DNA of 48,487 bases. It comes from Desulfobacterales bacterium HSG2 (GTDB lineage Bacteria > Desulfobacterota > Desulfobacteria > Desulfobacterales > 4be13). Positions 17,286 to 25,164 of the stretch are shown piece by piece. Where the stretch lies: positions 1 through 48,487 of the forward strand of contig JAUCGI010000017.1 in NCBI GenBank assembly GCA_030378035.1, read 5' to 3'. The position numbers and the translations under genes were made by a program. Below the pieces are notes generated by a model. That model saw only the letters and a list, made by a program, of their open reading frames with translations. It had not been told where the DNA came from and did no database searches. Each line of letters opens with the position of its first letter. Positions within the stretch are counted from its first letter, which is position 1.

Positions 17286-17418
17286 TCCTTGTTCTTTCTC
17301 TTTCTCTTTCTCTTGCTCTTAATCTTTCTCTTTCTCTTGCTCTTAATCTTTCTCTGTTTTTGTTGCAACCAGGATTAAGAGCAAGAGAAAGAGAAAGAGC
17401 AAGAGCAAGAGCAAGAGA
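17286..17418. repeat. Hexamer-arm inverted repeat (CTTTCT / AGAAAG)
   Basis: Arms of CTTTCT/CTTGCT/CTTAAT hexamers and complementary ATTAAG/AGCAAG/AGAAAG hexamers around GTTTTTGTTGCAACC. It lies inside an otherwise co-directional gene cluster, abutting the stop of the upstream gene. Confidence 0.8.
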
Positions 17419-17622
17419 TCATGGCTCTTTTTTCAATAATGATCCGCACATTCCGCAACGTGCCGTTTCCATTTGTTCCACCCGGACAGATTCACCGCAC
17501 TCAGGGCATTTATATGTCTTTCTGGAGCGGACTGCCAGGAAATAGAAGACAACAGAGAGTGCGATAAAAAAGCCGATTATAATAAAAAACTCATAACGCT
17601 CTAACTGATAAAAAAGCAGCAT
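17419..17622 (-). CDS. Small membrane protein with zinc ribbon
   Basis: 67 aa. One transmembrane helix (~residues 11-31) is followed by a zinc-ribbon CPECG ... CGMCG with about 17 residues between the Cys pairs. AGGAG lies 7 bases upstream of the ATG. No specific function is known for such single-TM rubredoxin-type ribbons. The gene ends exactly at a hexamer-arm repeat that separates it from the YbjQ-like gene. Confidence 0.65.
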   Translation of the reverse strand: MLLFYQLERYEFFIIIGFFIALSVVFYFLAVRSRKTYKCPECGESVRVEQMETARCGMCGSLLKKEP

Positions 17623-17665
17623 TTCTTTCTCCTGACCATATTTGGCTTCTCAAAGGTAGATTTGC

Positions 17666-18166
17666 TCATAAAAGCTTGATAAATGAATGAAATTCTCTTA
17701 CCCAGCACACTTGTTCCCCAGTATCAGGAACTTCACAGTTTCGTGCTTCGGCAATCCGTTCAAAAGCGGTGTCGGTATTCAGGCATTTCATAACCAATAC
17801 TGACGCCGCAATCAAAGCGGACCTTCCTATTCCCTGGCGGCAATGGATAACGATCTTGCTTTCTTCAGATAAAAATGTCAGCAACTTTTTAACAAGAGTC
17901 GCAGCTTCACGGCTTGAATGAGGGACTCCCCGGTCCGGAATGGGAAAAGAAAGATAAGTCATCCCTTTTTGTTCGCAATAATTCGCTTCATCTGCAAGAC
18001 CGAGTTCTTCAATTTCAGGAAGTTCAAGAAGTGAGACGAGTATGTTAACGCCGCTCATTAGCAGAGAGTCAACCTCATCTTCAAGCCATTCCCCGCCACG
18101 AGGGCGTGGCATAATTCCAAGATGACCTGAATCAATATTTCTGATCCAATATATTTTTGTTTTCAT
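17666..18166 (-). CDS. Dual-specificity / tyrosine phosphatase-like protein
   Basis: 166-aa Cys-based phosphatase. The P-loop HCRQGIGRS (about residues 115-123) fits HCxxGxxRS exactly, with the general acid plausibly D96 in FPIPDRGVPH. Length and layout fit the compact DSP/CDKN3-like fold. Such enzymes dephosphorylate Tyr/Ser/Thr or small phosphate esters; the substrate is unknown. It starts 12 bp after the YgiT-type gene. I see no clear ribosome site, so it may depend on coupling. Confidence 0.75.
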   Translation of the reverse strand: MKTKIYWIRNIDSGHLGIMPRPRGGEWLEDEVDSLLMSGVNILVSLLELPEIEELGLADEANYCEQKGMTYLSFPIPDRGVPHSSREAATLVKKLLTFLSEESKIVIHCRQGIGRSALIAASVLVMKCLNTDTAFERIAEARNCEVPDTGEQVCWVREFHSFIKLL

Positions 18167-18178
18167 GTTATAAAACAG

Positions 18179-18391
18179 TCAGGCAGCTTTTCCGAACTTC
18201 TCAGTTCGTTCTTCTATGGAGTAGATAATATCCTGGATCAGTTCCACTTCGCTTTCTTCAAAAAAGGATTCTCCACACTGATTACATACCCATGCAGGAA
18301 TTTTATCCAATGTGAGGTTATGTCCTTCCCTGTCAATATGAAAAGAGGAGACATTCCACTCCATTGTTCCCCGGCAGTACATGCATCTCAT
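18179..18391 (-). CDS. YgiT-type zinc-finger protein (MqsA-N-like antitoxin)
   Basis: 70-aa protein with CMYC near the N-terminus and CNQCGE at about residues 35-40, the layout of the YgiT/MqsA N-terminal zinc finger. It is followed by a short helical tail. This family is commonly encoded directly after a DUF4258 toxin-like protein. Here the upstream reading frame is a broken DUF4258 sequence whose stop overlaps this start (ATGA), so the antitoxin-like partner has outlived its toxin. Confidence 0.75.
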   Translation of the reverse strand: MRCMYCRGTMEWNVSSFHIDREGHNLTLDKIPAWVCNQCGESFFEESEVELIQDIIYSIEERTEKFGKAA

Positions 18392-18596
18392 AATCGTTTC
18401 CCTTTCCTGAATCCGTTATCCCATTTCCGGACACTCGGAAGATAAGCGGTTATAACTGAGAGATATTCGTCTTTGGGTGAACAGATGACATGAATCGGTC
18501 GTCCTCTTTCACCGTAGCCCGGGATCAGATACTTGCATCTTCCGGATAATCTTCGATGAGTTCTCCACCTCTGATATCTTTCCTGATCCCATGCCT
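18388..18596 (-). pseudogene. Broken DUF4258 toxin fragment fused to rseC
   Basis: Reading in the frame that ends at the ATGA overlap with the YgiT-type gene gives CKYLIPGYGERGRPIHVIC and then LSVITAYLPSVRKWDNGF. This is the typical DUF4258 C-terminal half. Its N-terminal half (IRKDIRGGELIEDYPED) is present one frame away, as the tail of RseC. So the gene lost its start, was joined in frame to the end of rseC, and then suffered a frameshift near 18530. Confidence 0.65.
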
Positions 18597-19022
18597 TTTG
18601 ATCCTGATAATTTTCGGCCGGTATTCATTCTTGGCGGACAGTTTTGTTCCCACCGATTTTACAATGAGAAATGCCAGAAGGAAAAACAGAAATCCGCCTG
18701 TCACCGATAAAGCAGACGCGGTGAAACCGTAAACCTCTGCAATTTTCTCCCCAATGACAGCGCCCGCGATCATGCTCAGAATCGGAAATATGTAAATAAG
18801 GAAAGACGCTTTGATTAATGACGCATCTTTGAAGCCGATGACAACCCTGTCTCCGACCTTTGCCTTTGCCGTGTTGATCGCTTCCACCTCCATCTCCTTG
18901 CCCCCGCCCAGCGTATGGCATCCGTCCTTTGCCGCACATGACTCACATGCACTGGTCTTCGTCGTTTTAACCCACGCGGTGGTGGAACCGAGTTTTGTTA
19001 CAATACCTGTCTCTGTTGCCAA
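18525..19022 (-). CDS. rseC: RseC/MucC-family membrane protein with foreign tail
   Basis: SoxR-reducing system/RseC-family protein, 165 aa. The N-terminal domain has the Cys cluster CESCAAKDGC, followed by a beta-rich VGDRVVIGF segment. Two transmembrane helices (~72-120) and a cytosolic KNEYRPKIIRIK end follow. RseC is known to modulate sigma-E signalling or to act with Rnf-type electron transfer. Start is TTG with GAGGAGGT at 7 bases. The last ~23 residues (RHGIRKDIRGGELIEDYPEDASI) look like the middle of a DUF4258 toxin, not RseC, so the native stop was probably lost. Confidence 0.75.
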   Translation of the reverse strand: MATETGIVTKLGSTTAWVKTTKTSACESCAAKDGCHTLGGGKEMEVEAINTAKAKVGDRVVIGFKDASLIKASFLIYIFPILSMIAGAVIGEKIAEVYGFTASALSVTGGFLFFLLAFLIVKSVGTKLSAKNEYRPKIIRIKRHGIRKDIRGGELIEDYPEDASI

Positions 19023-19048
19023 AATTCGACCTCCTCTGTTCTTTTAAC

Positions 19049-19164
19049 CCTTAAACTTGAACTTGAACTTGAACTTGAACTTAAACTTGAACTTGAACCT
19101 TTAGCTCACATCGAGTTCACATCGAGTTCAGATTCACGTTCACGTTCAAGTTCAAGTTTAAGTC
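19049..19164. repeat. Hexamer-arm inverted repeat (GAACTT / AAGTTC)
   Basis: Left arm of CTTGAA hexamers, a centre with two ACATCGAGTTCA units, and a right arm of TTCACG/TTCAAG hexamers. It lies in the short gap upstream of rseC, in its probable leader. Confidence 0.8.
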
Positions 19165-19208
19165 AGAAACACCATGCTCCCAAATTGGTGTCCGTTTCTG
19201 AATTTGCT

Positions 19209-19601
19209 TTATTCAGGCTGGCTGAGATATTCGGCAACATGCCCGAATATGCGGCCGGGCATATTCGCCTGTCTCCATGCGCCGATTCCGGCAGTCACAG
19301 CCAGGGGCCATAAAATAAGCATACTGACAGCACCCGCAGCCGCCTTGTCAATCCATCTGCCGGCACCGATTTCCACATTTACCATATTCTCAACCTGACG
19401 AAAAACGATATTGAGTGCTGTGGACATCCCGACAAATTTGCGCCATCCGCCGGTCCTTTCAATCTGAATCAGTGTCCCGCCGTCTTCCGTTTGAAGCTTC
19501 TGAGACCTGAAACCTTCGTTGGCAAGCCATTCCCTTGTTGAGTTAATTAACCCTTGAAAACGTGATGCCGGACAAGAAAAACTTTGACTTTGACTATCCA
19601 T
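19209..19601 (-). CDS. Hypothetical protein with C-terminal hydrophobic helix
   Basis: 130 aa. The N-terminal ~90 residues are mixed alpha/beta (LANEGFRSQKLQTEDGGTLIQIER, then VENMVNVEIGAGRW). A hydrophobic segment at ~90-108 (AGAVSMLILWPLAVTAGIGAW) and a short tail follow. I recognise no named family. AGGATAAAATT precedes the ATG at normal spacing, so it is probably expressed. Confidence 0.6.
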   Translation of the reverse strand: MDSQSQSFSCPASRFQGLINSTREWLANEGFRSQKLQTEDGGTLIQIERTGGWRKFVGMSTALNIVFRQVENMVNVEIGAGRWIDKAAAGAVSMLILWPLAVTAGIGAWRQANMPGRIFGHVAEYLSQPE

Positions 19602-19620
19602 AATTTTATCCTTTCATTTT

Positions 19621-20118
19621 TTATGTTCTTTTTGGAATATTAAAGCTGCACGGTACGATAACCTGACATTTGCCGCAGACATGGGTTGTCTTTTCGAGAC
19701 CAGCCAGATCCTCTGTCTGCCGGATGTTCGATTTCAGCCGTTCCCAGCAAAGCTTGCGGTCGATGCCTGATTCGGATACTGCACCCACCGGACAGCGTTT
19801 GACACATACAAGGCATTTATGACCGTTTTTGTGCAGGCACAGTTCTTTCTCTTCGACCAGAGGGCTGTCACCGAGTTCGGCATCGGTCACCAGACTCCCT
19901 AATCGTCCGGCGCATCCCGAAGGCGTTATAAACTGGGCGTTTATGCCGAATCGTCCCAGGCCTGCGATATATCCCAGGCATCTGAAATTATGTACATACA
20001 ATCTTTGGAGCATGACAAAATGATTCCATTTTTGCGTTTTTGTAATTTATAGAATTCGAGGCAGTTCATCACAAGCGGCTTTTAGCGAACTCGGAGCATC
20101 TCTGAGCCGATCCTTCAT
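19621..20118 (-). pseudogene. Truncated QueG-like 4Fe-4S ferredoxin
   Basis: The frame 20013-19621 encodes only the C-terminal half of an epoxyqueuosine-reductase-like protein: YIAGLGRFGINAQFITPSGCAGRLGS, a [4Fe-4S] motif CLVCVKRCP, a lone distal Cys (KLCWERLK), and a final CGKCQVIVPC. The corrinoid-binding N-terminal domain is missing and no ribosome site precedes 20013. A separate short frame at 20118-20047 (MKDRLRDAPSSLKAAC...) may be a leftover of the missing part. Relatives are about 280 aa, this one 130 aa. I regard it as decayed. Confidence 0.6.
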
Positions 20119-20123
20119 TTTTT

Positions 20124-20331
20124 CTGATTATAACGCCTTTCGGGGCACCTGGATTTCAACAGGCCTAACCTAGTTGATAGCCACTACAATAGCCGACTTG
20201 GCAACCTTTTGGAGACTATGGATTTCAACGGGCCCACCCCCTGTCATTCCGGGCAAAAATGATAAGAATCGGCAGGATTCTTATCATTTTTGACCCGGAA
20301 TCCACAGTCTCCCAAAAGGCGTTATAATCAG
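20124..20331. repeat. ATTATAACG-ended element carrying a REP-like core
   Basis: Terminal inverted CTGATTATAACGCC (20124-20137) and GGCGTTATAATCAG (20318-20331). Inside are inverted CTTTTGGAGACT / AGTCTCCCAAAAG segments and a REP-like palindrome (20236-20303) with TTCCGGGC ... GACCCGGAA ends and a perfect ATGATAAGAATC / GATTCTTATCAT stem. It is a composite of two repeat families, without hexamer arms. Confidence 0.8.
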
Positions 20332-20336
20332 GAAAA

Positions 20337-20699
20337 TTATTTAATCAATCTCAGACTAAAAGGATATTCATACCCTTCACCTTTGTTTGTTTTGACTGTT
20401 GCTATAATAACCAGTACGATATCAGCTATCACAATAACAGCAAGCAAAACAAAACCGATAAAAACAAAACATAGCAGTCCGGCAATAATTCCATAAATGG
20501 TCACCGAAATCTGAAAATTTAATGACTCTTTCCCCTGCTCATCCACGAAAGGGAATTCATCCTTTTTAACAAGCCAGATAATAAGCGGTACGATTATGTT
20601 CCCAAAAAGTATGCCAATATATGTTGACAGAGCAGTTAGGTGACAGAGCATCGCCCACAGATTAGCCTTTTTGTTCTTTTCTTCTTCTTCTTGGTTCAT
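20337..20699 (-). CDS. DUF4870 membrane protein
   Basis: 120-aa protein of the DUF4870 family. A charged N-terminus precedes WAMLCHLTAL, a first helix, the diagnostic IIWLVKKDEFPFVDEQGKESLNFQ segment near 40-63, and two more helices ending in NKGEGYEYPF. It is an inner-membrane protein of unknown role, often linked to stress or envelope genes. The ribosome site AAGGAGGAG is excellent. Confidence 0.85.
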   Translation of the reverse strand: MNQEEEEKNKKANLWAMLCHLTALSTYIGILFGNIIVPLIIWLVKKDEFPFVDEQGKESLNFQISVTIYGIIAGLLCFVFIGFVLLAVIVIADIVLVIIATVKTNKGEGYEYPFSLRLIK

Positions 20700-20757
20700 T
20701 ATCTCCTCCTTTCGGTTTTTAATTTTTTCTATTCTTGCCCCATTTTTAAGGTTATAC

Positions 20758-20827
20758 GATGGATTCCGGGTCAGAATTGAAAAAATGTCCTATTTTTCAA
20801 ATTATGCCCGGAATGGCGGGTGGCGGT
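20758..20827. repeat. REP-like palindrome R4
   Basis: GGATTCCGGGTCAGAATTG ... CAAATTATGCCCGGAATGG with an inner GAAAAAATG...TATTTTTC stem. It lies immediately downstream of the truncated KilA-N gene and may mark the deletion point. Confidence 0.75.
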
Positions 20828-20840
20828 GGGCACACCCTTT

Positions 20841-21248
20841 TTACCCGATTTCTATGTACACCCCGTATCCTAGAGAAGCCGTTTCGGCAACATCAAAAGC
20901 AATATCCTTATGAGCAAAAGTTCCGCCATAACGCCCTGCTTTGGTTATAATTCCAATAGCGCCTGTTGTGCTGGTCCAGCGTTTGGGTGTTAATGAAAAA
21001 CTGTTCAGCCCCGCCTGTTTTCTAATTCCATCGAATTCGATGGAATTAAAATCCGGGTTATTCAACTGCTCCCAAATACCCAGAAACTCAATGGTGTTGC
21101 GGTTACGCATCCAGTTCTGTATGATATAATCACCGCGCTGTGCATCCCTGTAGCGGGCAATATCGGTCAGGGAGATAAAATCCTCATCCCTGTGCTGATA
21201 GAACGTCACTGCCTTGGATAACACATCCATTTTTTTTGTCTTACTCAT
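20841..21248 (-). pseudogene. KilA-N domain protein, C-terminus truncated
   Basis: 135 aa with a KilA-N DNA-binding domain: ISLTDIARYRD, YIIQNWMRNRNTIEFLGIWE, and the closing KAGRYGGTFAHKDIAFD. In relatives the last motif continues into SPEFKLYLIKEFQRL and a second domain. Here it runs into ETASLGYGVYIEIG and stops 13 bp before a REP-like repeat. The family is phage-derived, with antirepressor-type DNA binding. The ribosome site GAGGTGATG is good, so a shortened product may still be made. Confidence 0.65.
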
Positions 21249-21296
21249 ATCATCACCTCAATAATTTTCATGGTATTGCTGCCCAAAATATCCACC

Positions 21297-21725
21297 TTAA
21301 CGGCAATTTTGCGCCGCCCGATTATCCGCCTCTTTTGTTTTGATAACAAGACCTTTTTCAATATTTACATGAATCTCCTTTTCATAAACCGTTTCAAATC
21401 CCGCATGAACATAATGAAGCTGTTTCCCCTTGGGAATACGGATGGTTCCGGAGAACCAGTCGGCAAAAACAGGCGTTTCGCCAGTCATTTTGTATCTGCC
21501 GGATATGCCCGTGAGATAAAATTTTCCATTCCTTATTTCCCATGAACCGATATAGCCGCGCCAGCAGGCTGTGGAGCCGATCAGAAAATTTTCCGGTTCG
21601 TTATGATCGATTTCATCCGGACTGACTTCGATGATTCTCGGATGACCTTCCGGCAAAGGCGGACAGAAAGACATGGAAACCTGTTCGCCTTCATAAAGTA
21701 ATTTCTCATGAGCTTGTGCAGTCAT
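21297..21725 (-). CDS. Conserved hypothetical protein
   Basis: 142 aa with no signal peptide or membrane segment. Visible landmarks are MSFCPPLPEGHPRI near residues 18-31, STACWRGYIGSWEI near 51-64, GISGRYKM near 73-80 and a beta-rich end. The even hydrophobic pattern suggests a small beta-barrel. I know of no function for it. AAGGG lies upstream of the ATG. It sits 48 bp before the KilA-N gene on the same strand and could form an operon with it. Confidence 0.65.
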   Translation of the reverse strand: MTAQAHEKLLYEGEQVSMSFCPPLPEGHPRIIEVSPDEIDHNEPENFLIGSTACWRGYIGSWEIRNGKFYLTGISGRYKMTGETPVFADWFSGTIRIPKGKQLHYVHAGFETVYEKEIHVNIEKGLVIKTKEADNRAAQNCR

Positions 21726-22118
21726 TGTTGTTTCCCTTCAAATCGGTTTCTAAGCACATAACGTGAAAGATAAGGCTTCAACATAAAGTGGGATATTTAA
21801 GTACCTGGCCATAAATTCTTTTGTTCTCACCTTTGTGCCTTTCTTTGTGCCTTTGTGTGAGATATAAAATGCCAAAAAAGTTATGGATAGGTACTTATAC
21901 CACGAAATAAGCGAAATACACGAAACAGGAAATAAGCCGGGCGTAAATTTTTCGTGTCTTTTCGTGTCTTTCGTGTCTTTCGTGGTTTAACACAAGCTGT
22001 CCCGGCTTAAATTGGTAGCCAAAGATCATTGTTTCCTTTCAGATCGGTTTCTAAGCACATAACATGAAAGATAAAAGACGGCGGATTGGCTGAGACATTC
22101 GTTTCAATCACCGACGGG
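21726..22118. other. Intergenic region with direct and inverted repeats
   Basis: No gene. A ~35-bp direct repeat (ATCGGTTTCTAAGCACATAA...GAAAGATAA) occurs near 21738 and again near 22042. Between them lies an inverted repeat with CCACGAAATAAGCG at 21900 and three CGTGTCTTT copies ending in CGTGG at 21988. A TTTGTGCC...TGTGTGAGATAT segment also recurs near 3609-3645. Confidence 0.65.
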
Positions 22119-23288
22119 TTAGCCTTTTTTACTTTGTGGAATCATTGCTTTCAATATTCCAATATTTGCCTGATATTTCTTACCAACTTTTTTTATCAGT
22201 TTCATATCTTCCAACTCTTTTAAGTCTCTTCTCACCGTCCTCGTGGTCAGATTTGAATATTTTTTGGCAATGAGAGGGGTAATCATTACAATTTCTTCTG
22301 CCAAAAATTCCTGGCCGATTGGCAATTGTAATATCAAATCCCGTTTACGTTTAAAAATTTCTTTTTTTGAATGTCTGACATTTGCAAATGCTTCGTAAAC
22401 ATAGTTGTGCCAAAAAATATCAAACTGACCTTCCTGAATAATTCTCAAATTTTCGTTTAATCCGTCACGAAAACCCTGAACCGCATATTCAATAAACCAT
22501 GTCAGTTCCCTTTTCTTTCTCGCCTTGTCGAATTGCCTGTAATACTCAGACTTGGTTTTATTATAAAAGTTTGATAAAATATGTGATACAATACCGGGAA
22601 GGCCTGCTCTCAATAAAACATAAAATTCTATTAATCTTCCGGTTCTCCCGTTGCCGTCACCAAACGGATGAATCCATTCAATATATACATGAGTCACAAT
22701 AGCCTGAACAACCGCTGTTGCAAAACTCTGATTTTGATCAAAATGGAATTCCTTTCTGATCCAACCGCATAATTTTTGTGTAAGTTCGGGGACATATTTA
22801 TATTCAGGTGGGCGGTATGTTCCGACTATTCTGTTATCCTCTCTGAACTTTCCCGGCATCGCATCTATATGTTCGCCCAGATTTTTACTGATCATTTTGT
22901 GAAATTCTCTGATAAGATCAGGTGTAATGATACGCACTTCGTTTTCAATCACTATCTCTCTGAAAAACAGATTAAATGCCTCAATTATGTTTCGGACTTC
23001 TATTTCCTGATATTCCTTACTGGGCGGCAGCTTCCACCCTTCCTGAATTCTTTCAATTTCCTCCTCGCTGAGCGTATTTCCTTCTATCGCTGTTGTTGCC
23101 TGAGCGCATTTTATCAGAGCGACTTGCAACAATTTATCACGATTTTGAGGTTTCAGAGGGATGTTGGAAATAGCCTGAACCAGTGCATCACATTGGCCTA
23201 ACTCGTATAAACATTGTGATGTTAATTCCCAATGTTTTCGGAATAATAAGTGTTCCTGCCTCTTCATTTGCCAATCCTTATTTGCCAT
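22119..23288 (-). CDS. Fic-domain protein (AMP-transferase type) with winged helix
   Basis: 389-aa Fic/DOC-family protein. The catalytic loop HPFGDGNGRTGR (about residues 217-228) matches HPFxxGNGRxxR fully, so it should transfer AMP or another phosphate-containing group to a protein hydroxyl. The N-terminal TTAIEGN near residues 68-74 fits the (S/T)xxxE(G/N) inhibitory motif of class II Fic enzymes. A C-terminal winged helix (YSNLTTRTVRRDLKELE) suggests DNA binding. ATG 23288 has no clear ribosome site; ATG 23267 (MKRQEH) is an alternative with AAGGATT upstream. Solitary, with no obvious antitoxin. Confidence 0.85.
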   Translation of the reverse strand: MANKDWQMKRQEHLLFRKHWELTSQCLYELGQCDALVQAISNIPLKPQNRDKLLQVALIKCAQATTAIEGNTLSEEEIERIQEGWKLPPSKEYQEIEVRNIIEAFNLFFREIVIENEVRIITPDLIREFHKMISKNLGEHIDAMPGKFREDNRIVGTYRPPEYKYVPELTQKLCGWIRKEFHFDQNQSFATAVVQAIVTHVYIEWIHPFGDGNGRTGRLIEFYVLLRAGLPGIVSHILSNFYNKTKSEYYRQFDKARKKRELTWFIEYAVQGFRDGLNENLRIIQEGQFDIFWHNYVYEAFANVRHSKKEIFKRKRDLILQLPIGQEFLAEEIVMITPLIAKKYSNLTTRTVRRDLKELEDMKLIKKVGKKYQANIGILKAMIPQSKKG

Positions 23289-23356
23289 TTATTTAACAGT
23301 ACCGCATAAGTCAGAACGTGAATCAGTAACCCGCAGCCCTTTGCATTCGCTTATAC

Positions 23357-24013
23357 TCACTTTTTCCTGCCCATATAATAAAAACCGTTTGAACGGTTAC
23401 CATTCATTGTTATATAACTTACGGTTTTAAAAACAATTTTTTCAAAATTACTTGTCAGTTCACCGATTCGCTCTCTGGTATGATGTCGAAGCACTGTGCC
23501 CTCCGGCAGTTCAAATATTCCGTAATTATCGTATTTGACCGCATATTGTCTGTAACGGTCTGTATTTCGCGTGTCCGTGTTGATCAGAAAATCATTTATG
23601 CAGAGAATGCCGTCACTGCATACAACTCTCTCGATTTCAACAATTAATTTTTCCTGTTCCGTGTCGTGAGCAATACAGGTCAGAACTGCCAATAAAATTA
23701 CAGCATCAAAAGAGTTGTCATCAAATGGAAGATTTCCGCTTTCATTCTTTCTCAGATCAAGGTGAGGATGTAATCTGTTGCCTCGTTCTATCATTTTCTC
23801 TGAAAAATCAACTCCCGACAAATTACTGAATCCCGATAAATATAGTTCATTAAGTGTTCTTCCGTATCCACAACCGACATCGAGAATTCGGGCTTCTTTC
23901 GGAACATGGTTTTTAAAGAGTTCCGTTTGAAAAGGAGTTGTGAAGTCCTTTTCTTCAGCGGCATTATTCCAATACTCTTCCTGAGTTGGCGATTTATTTA
24001 TGAGGCGGTTCAT
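23357..24013 (-). CDS. Class I SAM-dependent methyltransferase
   Basis: 218 aa with motif I ILDVGCGYGRTL (about 43-54), motif II acidic GVDFSEKM, motif III-like NLPFDDNSFDAVILL and a C-terminal beta hairpin. It is a small-molecule-type methyltransferase of unknown substrate. The start overlaps the stop of the upstream 63-aa membrane protein (ATGA), so the two are coupled. Confidence 0.8.
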   Translation of the reverse strand: MNRLINKSPTQEEYWNNAAEEKDFTTPFQTELFKNHVPKEARILDVGCGYGRTLNELYLSGFSNLSGVDFSEKMIERGNRLHPHLDLRKNESGNLPFDDNSFDAVILLAVLTCIAHDTEQEKLIVEIERVVCSDGILCINDFLINTDTRNTDRYRQYAVKYDNYGIFELPEGTVLRHHTRERIGELTSNFEKIVFKTVSYITMNGNRSNGFYYMGRKK

Positions 24014-24201
24014 TTTAAAGAATCCCTGTCTCCGCTCTGTCTGAACAAAATCATTCCTTCGACAGCTACGAAGCCGATTACTAACACACTTATAATGCTG
24101 AGAATCAAATTTGTTTTGATTATTTTCAGCAACTCAGTATTAGATACGTTTTTTTCTTTCATTTTGGTTGTATTTCCCGGTCGGTCCTCATGGATTGTCA
24201 A
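24010..24201 (-). CDS. Small single-TM protein
   Basis: 63 aa at most. An internal ATG (24162, MKEKNVSN) may be the true start, giving 50 aa. It has a single hydrophobic helix (LILSIISVLVIGFVAVEGMIL) and short charged ends. I recognise no family. Its support is the 4-bp overlap with the downstream methyltransferase start. Confidence 0.45.
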   Translation of the reverse strand: MTIHEDRPGNTTKMKEKNVSNTELLKIIKTNLILSIISVLVIGFVAVEGMILFRQSGDRDSLK

Positions 24202-24301
24202 GTTCAGTGTGAAAAAATACTGAAAAACTTTTGGCCAGGTAATTACAGATATTTATTTCAAAATCAACCAGTTATCAAAATTCTGCCCGTCGAAAGAGAT
24301 G

Positions 24302-24344
24302 CCGGGGAAGACTCTGCCGCGTTAAAAACAGAGTCTCTCCCCGG
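24302..24344 (-). terminator. Strong GC hairpin downstream of flavin reductase
   Basis: Arms CCGGGGAAGACTCTG (24302-24316) and CAGAGTCTCTCCCCGG (24329-24344), about 14 paired bases with one mismatch, end some 30 bp after the flavin reductase stop. No clear T-run follows on the - strand, so it may be a Rho-assisted or processing hairpin. Confidence 0.45.
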
Positions 24345-24373
24345 ACGCCGTGACCGAGCCATCAGAGACGGAA

Positions 24374-24895
24374 TTATTTTTTCGCCTCGTAGGTCGGCGC
24401 GTTCGGGGGCGATTTCCCCTTGAGTACCTGATGATAATACTGATATGTAATGGGTGTTCCTTCTTTCACGACCTCACTGCTCACAACATTTCCGACAAAA
24501 ATCGTATGGCTTCCGAGATCGATCTGATCAATGACTTCTGCTTCCAGCACAGACAGAGTATGCTCGGTGATCAGCGGGCAACCGGTAACGCCTTCTTTGA
24601 AAGCCACTTTGGAAAATTTGTCAATATCCCTTCCCGACCTGAAACCAAAAGGACCCAGAAAAGTCATGGGAGTGGATTCCTCCAACACCGAAGCGGAAAA
24701 CACCTTGCTTTTAAGAATGAGTTCGTGGGTAAAATTCTTTTTGTTAATGATGATCGCCACTCTCGGCGGTTCAGAAGTAACCTGTATCAGCGTGTTAATC
24801 ACCTGCCCGTTCAATCGACCTTCATCCGCGGAGGTCACAATATACAGGCCGTAACTTAGGTCACGAAAAACGCTGCGATTTATTTTTTGTTCCAT
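24374..24895 (-). CDS. Flavin reductase domain protein
   Basis: 173-aa flavoprotein of the flavin reductase-like (FMN-binding split barrel) family. Typical landmarks are YGLYIVTS, GQVINTLIQVTSEPPRVAIIINKKNFTHELI, FSASVLEE and GSHTIFVGNVV. In sulfate reducers such proteins pair with rubredoxins or act as FMN-dependent reductases or oxygen-scavenging partners; here no rubredoxin domain is fused and none lies adjacent. The start at 24895 is preferred because GAGGAGAC lies upstream. A strong hairpin follows the gene. Confidence 0.8.
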   Translation of the reverse strand: MEQKINRSVFRDLSYGLYIVTSADEGRLNGQVINTLIQVTSEPPRVAIIINKKNFTHELILKSKVFSASVLEESTPMTFLGPFGFRSGRDIDKFSKVAFKEGVTGCPLITEHTLSVLEAEVIDQIDLGSHTIFVGNVVSSEVVKEGTPITYQYYHQVLKGKSPPNAPTYEAKK

Positions 24896-25072
24896 AGAGC
24901 AAAGTCTCCTCATGTTTGAGTGTTTTTTACAAAAAGTTAATTTTCGATCTATGCGGTTAAGCAGAGATCGGCTGTGAGCGGATTTTTCAGGAAAAACCCT
25001 CCGCTGAAATCCTAAAATACGGAACCTCGGAAGCGGAATATTACGGATTCTGACGGATATTGTGGTTCACAT

Positions 25073-25124
25073 AACAAAAAGGTGCCTGATGAATCGTTCT
25101 TCTCATATCCCATAATCAGACACC
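25073..25124 (-). terminator. Putative rho-independent terminator
   Basis: On the - strand, GGTGTCTGAT and ATCAGGCACC arms (25115-25124 and 25081-25090) with a 24-base loop are followed directly by TTTTTGTT. It lies ~40 bp after the DNA methyltransferase stop. The large loop lowers confidence. Confidence 0.5.
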
Positions 25125-25164
25125 AAAACGACATCTGTTCCTGAAACGATAAAAAGGCGTCTGT

